From JALGVA01 sp964617715 (GTDB lineage Bacteria > Armatimonadota > Zipacnadia > Zipacnadales > UBA5352), in assembly GCA_964617715.1 (NCBI GenBank), contig CAZTZN010000200.1, forward strand, positions 1-8,341: 8,341 nucleotides of DNA. The letters are read 5' to 3'. Positions 4,701 through 8,341 of this stretch are shown one piece after another. A program made the translations under genes and the position numbers. Positions within the stretch are counted from its first letter, which is position 1; every line of letters begins with the position of its first letter. Below the pieces are notes generated by a model. The model did no database searches. It was not told the DNA's origin and worked only from the letters and a program-made list of their open reading frames with translations.

Positions 4701-7700
4701 ATGAAGGCGCGCATGTTCGTGCTGATCGGAGCGATGGTGATGGCCGGCGCGGCCGTGGCTCAGGATGACTTCCAGCCCAGGCAGTTCCACCTGACCGTGC
4801 CGCTGGTGCGCGGTGGTCAGCCGGTTGCGGCGATCGTCGCGCCTGAGTCCGAGGCGTACCGGGCGCTCGCGCAGCGCGTGCAGGCGGCGGTGCGTCAGAG
4901 CAGTGGCGCTGAACTGCCCATCATCCCGCCTGAGGAGGCGCTGCCCGCGGCGTGGACCGAGGGGCGCAGCTTCATCCTGCTCGGCCGGCTGGGCGACAGC
5001 GACGCGGTCGATGCTCTCTACGTCGGCCATTACGTGTGCGCCGACGCGCGCTGGCCCGGCGAGGGCGGCCACGAGGTGCGCACCGTGCACGACCCCTACG
5101 GCACCGGGGCCTCGGGCGTATTCATCGGGGGCAGCACCATGGACGACATCGGGCGGGCGGTCGAGCGCTTCATCGAGCTGCTCCCCGGCGGCCGGGACGT
5201 AGTCCTCGGGCACATCGTGGACGTGGTCGGGCCCGCCGTGCCCACCGCGCTTACCGAGGCGGCCGTGGAGGAGACGCGCGCGCGGCTGGCGGGTGAGAAC
5301 TTCCGGTCGGTGGGCTCCCGCGCCTCCGGTGCCATGCTCAACTACCACCGCTCCGGCAACCCGGGCTACGCCCTTGTGGCCAGGGATGCGCTCTATCGGC
5401 TGGCCGAGATCGTTGCGGGGATGGACGAGGTCGGGGACTCGCGCGGCGTGGTCTACCTGCCCACGCTCTTCGACCTGGTCGAGGAGTGCGATGCCTGGAC
5501 GGACGCCGACCGCGCGGTGCTCAGCCGCTTTCTCTACGAGTTCGCGACCAAGCTGCACTACCTGCGCGTGGACATCGAGCCCTCACCGACGCCGCGCGGG
5601 AACAACTGGAACATCCGCACCGCGTGGTCGGCGGCGCGCTACTTCGACAAGTACTACGGCATCGACATCAACGGCAAGGCCGCGCAGAACATGGCCAACT
5701 ACTACTCGGCGATGATGACCTGGAAGTCGCGCGAGGACTGTCCGGGCTACGGCTCGATCACGGTCATCGACATCCTGCACTACGTGCTGAAAAAGCCCGA
5801 CTTCGCCGCCTACTTCGACTCGGGGCTGGCGCGGCAGATGGCCGATTACGCCATGACCATCACCAGCAACATGGGCGACCTGGGCGGCTTCGGCGACATC
5901 AGCGCCCTCTACGGCAGCGCGCACTTCCCCGACCCGATGTCGGTGCTGGCCTGGTACTACCGCGACGGGCGCTACGTGTGGATCCGCGACAAGATGCGCG
6001 GCGCGGCTACGGGCGGGGAGTTCCTCGGGCAGTCCTACCGGGTCGCCGACATCGAGCCGGTGGAGCCCACGGATCTGCTGGGGGTGCATGTGCTGCCGCT
6101 GGAGGACTGGATCTGGGACTACCGCGATGACGTGCTCGCCACCGGCGTGGCGACCACCGATGAGATTCTGCGCGCCGGTGAGGACCCGCCGCGCGAGGAC
6201 TGCTTCGACAAGATCTCCTTCCGCGACAGCTTCGACGCGAGCCGGCAGTACCTGCTGCTGGGCGGGCAGTCGCACGGCTACCACTCCCACCCGGACGGCA
6301 ACGCCATCATCGGCTTCACCGATGACGAGCGGCTGTGGATCTTCGACAGCGGCTACTTCGTCCCCGACACCACCGAGCACAACACCGTGGCGGTCTTCCG
6401 TGACGGACTGTTCGAGCCGGTGCCGCGGCTGACCGGCCTCGATGCCCGCGCCGACCTGCCGGGGGTGGGCATGACCGCGACCTCGGTGCGCGCCTACAAC
6501 GGCATGGACTGGCGCCGCGGGATCATCTGGGCCAAGGAGCGCTACTTCCTGGTGGTTGACCGGCTGACCGCGCGCGAGGCCGGCGACTACGGCCTGCAGT
6601 GCATCTTCCGCGTAATCGGTGAGCCGGAGATCGAGGCCGACCGGGTGCTGGTGCGCCAGCAGGGCAAGCGCATGGCGCTGATGACCGACGGCATGCCCTC
6701 GTGGGAAGTGCGCGGGGTCACACCCGCGGCGGCGGGCCGCTACGGGCTGTTCGAGAACCAGAACGCCGAGCTTGACGCGGGGGAGTCGCTGACCTTCCTG
6801 AATCTGTTCTACTGCCCCGAGGGTGAGGAGCCGTTCCCGGTGCAGATCGCGCGCGCAGGTGATGGGGCGGCGCTCATCAGCGGCCCTGACGGATTCGCCT
6901 GCGCGGGCCAGGGCGCGCTGCATGAGCCGCGTCTGCCGGTGGTCGATGCGGCGCTGTTCCACGTCGGTCCGACGGCAATCAGCCTGTGCGACGGCCGCAG
7001 TCTCGCCTGGCCCGAGGAGGCCCTGCTGTTCGAGGCCGACGCGCCCGTTGACCTGGCGCTGGACCTCGAGGCGGGCGAGGGCGTGATCGTCGCCGACGCG
7101 CCCGCCACCGTGCGCCTCGCCGAAGGCCTGGTGCCGGGGCTGACCATCAACGGTGAGCCCGCGGGCGCTGTCGCCGACGGGATGGTGAGCGTGCAGCTCG
7201 CGGCGGGCCGGCACGAGCTGGCCTTCACCCTGCGCGGGGCGCTCCAGAACGAGCTGGGGGACGTCTGGGCGCGCCTGGAGCAGCGCAAGCGCGAGCGCGG
7301 GCGGGCGCGGGCGGCGGCGGAGGGGCCGATCGGGGAAGAACTCTTCAGCGCCGGCTTCACGCGCGAGGAGACGCGCGAGGTGTGGGTGGCGGCCGACAGC
7401 GGCGAGGAGCTGCAGAACCTGGTGGCGCTGGGCACGCCCATGGCCTGGACCGAGGCCCAACGGGGCGCCAGCCCCCGCAGGGCCGCCGACGGGAACCTCG
7501 AGACCTACTCGGCGGTGAGCAGCGGCGCGCCGCACGCCGGCGATCTGCCCAAGGACCTGGGCGTCGAGTGGTCGGAGCCGCAGACGGTGAGCCAGGCCTG
7601 GTACTTCCACTACAGCGCGCAGTACCAGCCGGCCGATGACGGCCACGACCTGCAGTACTGGGATGGCGAGGACTGGGTCTCCATCGACGACACCGTCGAG

Positions 7701-8341
7701 AAGCGTGATGATGACGCGACCTGGGTGCACACTTTCGAGCCGGTGACCACCACACGGCTGCGGCTGCTGATTACGGCCTTCAACACCTCGCGTACCGCCG
7801 TCCGCGAGATGGCCTTCTTCGCGCGGCCCGCGCAGATCGAGGAGCGCACCGAGGTCCTTGACGAGCCGGTGCGGGCGCTGGTCACGGCGGATCTCATCGG
7901 CACCGATGCGGCCGAGATCATCGCCTGCGTGGGTGACGAGGTGCTGGCGATGAATGCCGGCGGCGAGGTGCTGTGGCGGCAACCGGTGGGCGATAGCTAC
8001 GGCAAGTGTGTGGCGGTCTTCGACCTCGACGCGGATGGACGGCCCGAGGTGATCGTGGGCGGCGCCGACCGGAAGGTGCACTGCTTCAGCGCCGACGGCG
8101 ACGAGCTGTGGGTGGCCGACTGTCCGGCCGACCCCTTCCAGCCGGAGATCGAGCCCGCCCCGGGCAGCATCGACGTCATTGCCGCGGCGGACATCGACGG
8201 CGACGGGCTGGGCGAGGTGGTCTTCGGGGCCTCCAACTGGTTCGCCTACGCGCTGGATCACGAGGGCAACCTGCTGTGGAAGGCGCTCAACTGGGCGCAC
8301 CCGCCGCTGGACATAACGCTGCACGACGTAACCGGCGACGG
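4701..8341 (+). CDS. Large secreted heparinase II/III-like protein with discoidin and FG-GAP domains (3' truncated)
   Basis: An open frame of at least 1213 residues running off the window; GGAGGAG (4688-4694) sits 6 nt before the ATG. A Sec signal peptide is followed by the expected cut after AVA (residue 20). Residues about 35-155 resemble the alpha/beta domain found N-terminal in GH67/GH20-type enzymes. About 165-440 is helical and fits the (alpha/alpha) toroid of heparinase-like lyases. About 505-760 is the beta-sandwich with HSHPDGN (528-534), DSGY (549-552) and HNT (560-562), hallmarks of heparinase II/III-like proteins. A charged linker (about 850-885) leads to a discoidin-like (F5/8 type C) domain at about 898-1041. 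Then come FG-GAP/VCBS repeats with acidic loops DLDADG (1108-1113) and DIDGDG (1164-1169), probably Ca-binding. It probably acts on or binds acidic polysaccharide outside the cytoplasm. The substrate and even activity are unproven. Confidence 0.85.
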   Translation, partial: MKARMFVLIGAMVMAGAAVAQDDFQPRQFHLTVPLVRGGQPVAAIVAPESEAYRALAQRVQAAVRQSSGAELPIIPPEEALPAAWTEGRSFILLGRLGDSDAVDALYVGHYVCADARWPGEGGHEVRTVHDPYGTGASGVFIGGSTMDDIGRAVERFIELLPGGRDVVLGHIVDVVGPAVPTALTEAAVEETRARLAGENFRSVGSRASGAMLNYHRSGNPGYALVARDALYRLAEIVAGMDEVGDSRGVVYLPTLFDLVEECDAWTDADRAVLSRFLYEFATKLHYLRVDIEPSPTPRGNNWNIRTAWSAARYFDKYYGIDINGKAAQNMANYYSAMMTWKSREDCPGYGSITVIDILHYVLKKPDFAAYFDSGLARQMADYAMTITSNMGDLGGFGDISALYGSAHFPDPMSVLAWYYRDGRYVWIRDKMRGAATGGEFLGQSYRVADIEPVEPTDLLGVHVLPLEDWIWDYRDDVLATGVATTDEILRAGEDPPREDCFDKISFRDSFDASRQYLLLGGQSHGYHSHPDGNAIIGFTDDERLWIFDSGYFVPDTTEHNTVAVFRDGLFEPVPRLTGLDARADLPGVGMTATSVRAYNGMDWRRGIIWAKERYFLVVDRLTAREAGDYGLQCIFRVIGEPEIEADRVLVRQQGKRMALMTDGMPSWEVRGVTPAAAGRYGLFENQNAELDAGESLTFLNLFYCPEGEEPFPVQIARAGDGAALISGPDGFACAGQGALHEPRLPVVDAALFHVGPTAISLCDGRSLAWPEEALLFEADAPVDLALDLEAGEGVIVADAPATVRLAEGLVPGLTINGEPAGAVADGMVSVQLAAGRHELAFTLRGALQNELGDVWARLEQRKRERGRARAAAEGPIGEELFSAGFTREETREVWVAADSGEELQNLVALGTPMAWTEAQRGASPRRAADGNLETYSAVSSGAPHAGDLPKDLGVEWSEPQTVSQAWYFHYSAQYQPADDGHDLQYWDGEDWVSIDDTVEKRDDDATWVHTFEPVTTTRLRLLITAFNTSRTAVREMAFFARPAQIEERTEVLDEPVRALVTADLIGTDAAEIIACVGDEVLAMNAGGEVLWRQPVGDSYGKCVAVFDLDADGRPEVIVGGADRKVHCFSADGDELWVADCPADPFQPEIEPAPGSIDVIAAADIDGDGLGEVVFGASNWFAYALDHEGNLLWKALNWAHPPLDITLHDVTGD

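Noticed and set aside
5583..8324. 913-codon open frame on the minus strand
   Set aside because: It is antisense to the well-supported secreted protein, and its translation is a His/Arg/Val/Gly-rich string with no recognisable domain. Long antisense frames are expected opposite GC-rich codons with G/C third positions.

Overview
The window looks like part of a GC-rich bacterial chromosome, probably from an uncultured anaerobe or microaerophile. A run of exactly 100 Ns (3804-3903) marks it as a draft or metagenomic scaffold. The gene set (PerR, rubrerythrin, 2Fe-superoxide reductase, FprA and rubredoxin, followed by a large secreted heparinase-like protein with FG-GAP repeats) would fit groups such as Armatimonadota, Planctomycetota or related lineages. 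The phylum cannot be settled from the sequence alone.

Region 1 (1-3267) is a compact, self-contained oxidative-stress operon on the + strand. A perfect consensus sigma70-type promoter (TTGACA, 17 bp, extended TGATATAAT) lies at 206-234. It overlaps an AT-rich tract of four tandem Fur-like hexamers (230-253). The genes follow in order: perR (273-710), rubrerythrin (726-1298), desulfoferrodoxin/superoxide reductase (1400-1780), the A-type flavodiiron protein FprA (1805-3013) and a 54-residue rubredoxin (3053-3217). The operon closes with a 13-bp perfect hairpin (3237-3267). Superoxide is reduced to peroxide by the SOR, peroxide to water by rubrerythrin, and O2 to water by FprA. Rubredoxin is the probable common electron donor, and PerR the peroxide-responsive repressor of the whole set. 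All metal ligands I could check are present. No rubredoxin reductase is encoded here.

Region 2 (3268-4568) holds one exported Met/Gly/Cys-rich protein gene (3393-4515), interrupted by the N gap. The same 15-nt word abuts both sides of the gap in the same codon phase, so overlapping the two ends restores one open frame of about 335 codons. The protein has a signal peptide, two copies of a VYxLxG...CPxCxM module on either side of CPMM/GMM repeats, and a C-terminal domain resembling YtkA/FixH. It is probably a periplasmic metal (perhaps copper) binding protein of an architecture I do not recognise.

Region 3 (4569-8341) is a leader with hairpins, followed by a very large exported protein that runs off the right edge (4701 to the end, at least 1213 residues). 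It has an N-terminal domain like those beside GH67/GH20 enzymes, a heparinase II/III-type toroid and beta-sandwich, a discoidin-like domain and the start of an FG-GAP/VCBS propeller. It is probably a glycan-acting or glycan-binding surface or secreted protein. Nothing in the sequence links it functionally to the stress operon.

All supported genes are on the + strand. The long minus-strand open frames are GC-bias shadows. I saw no tRNA, rRNA, CRISPR array or insertion sequence.
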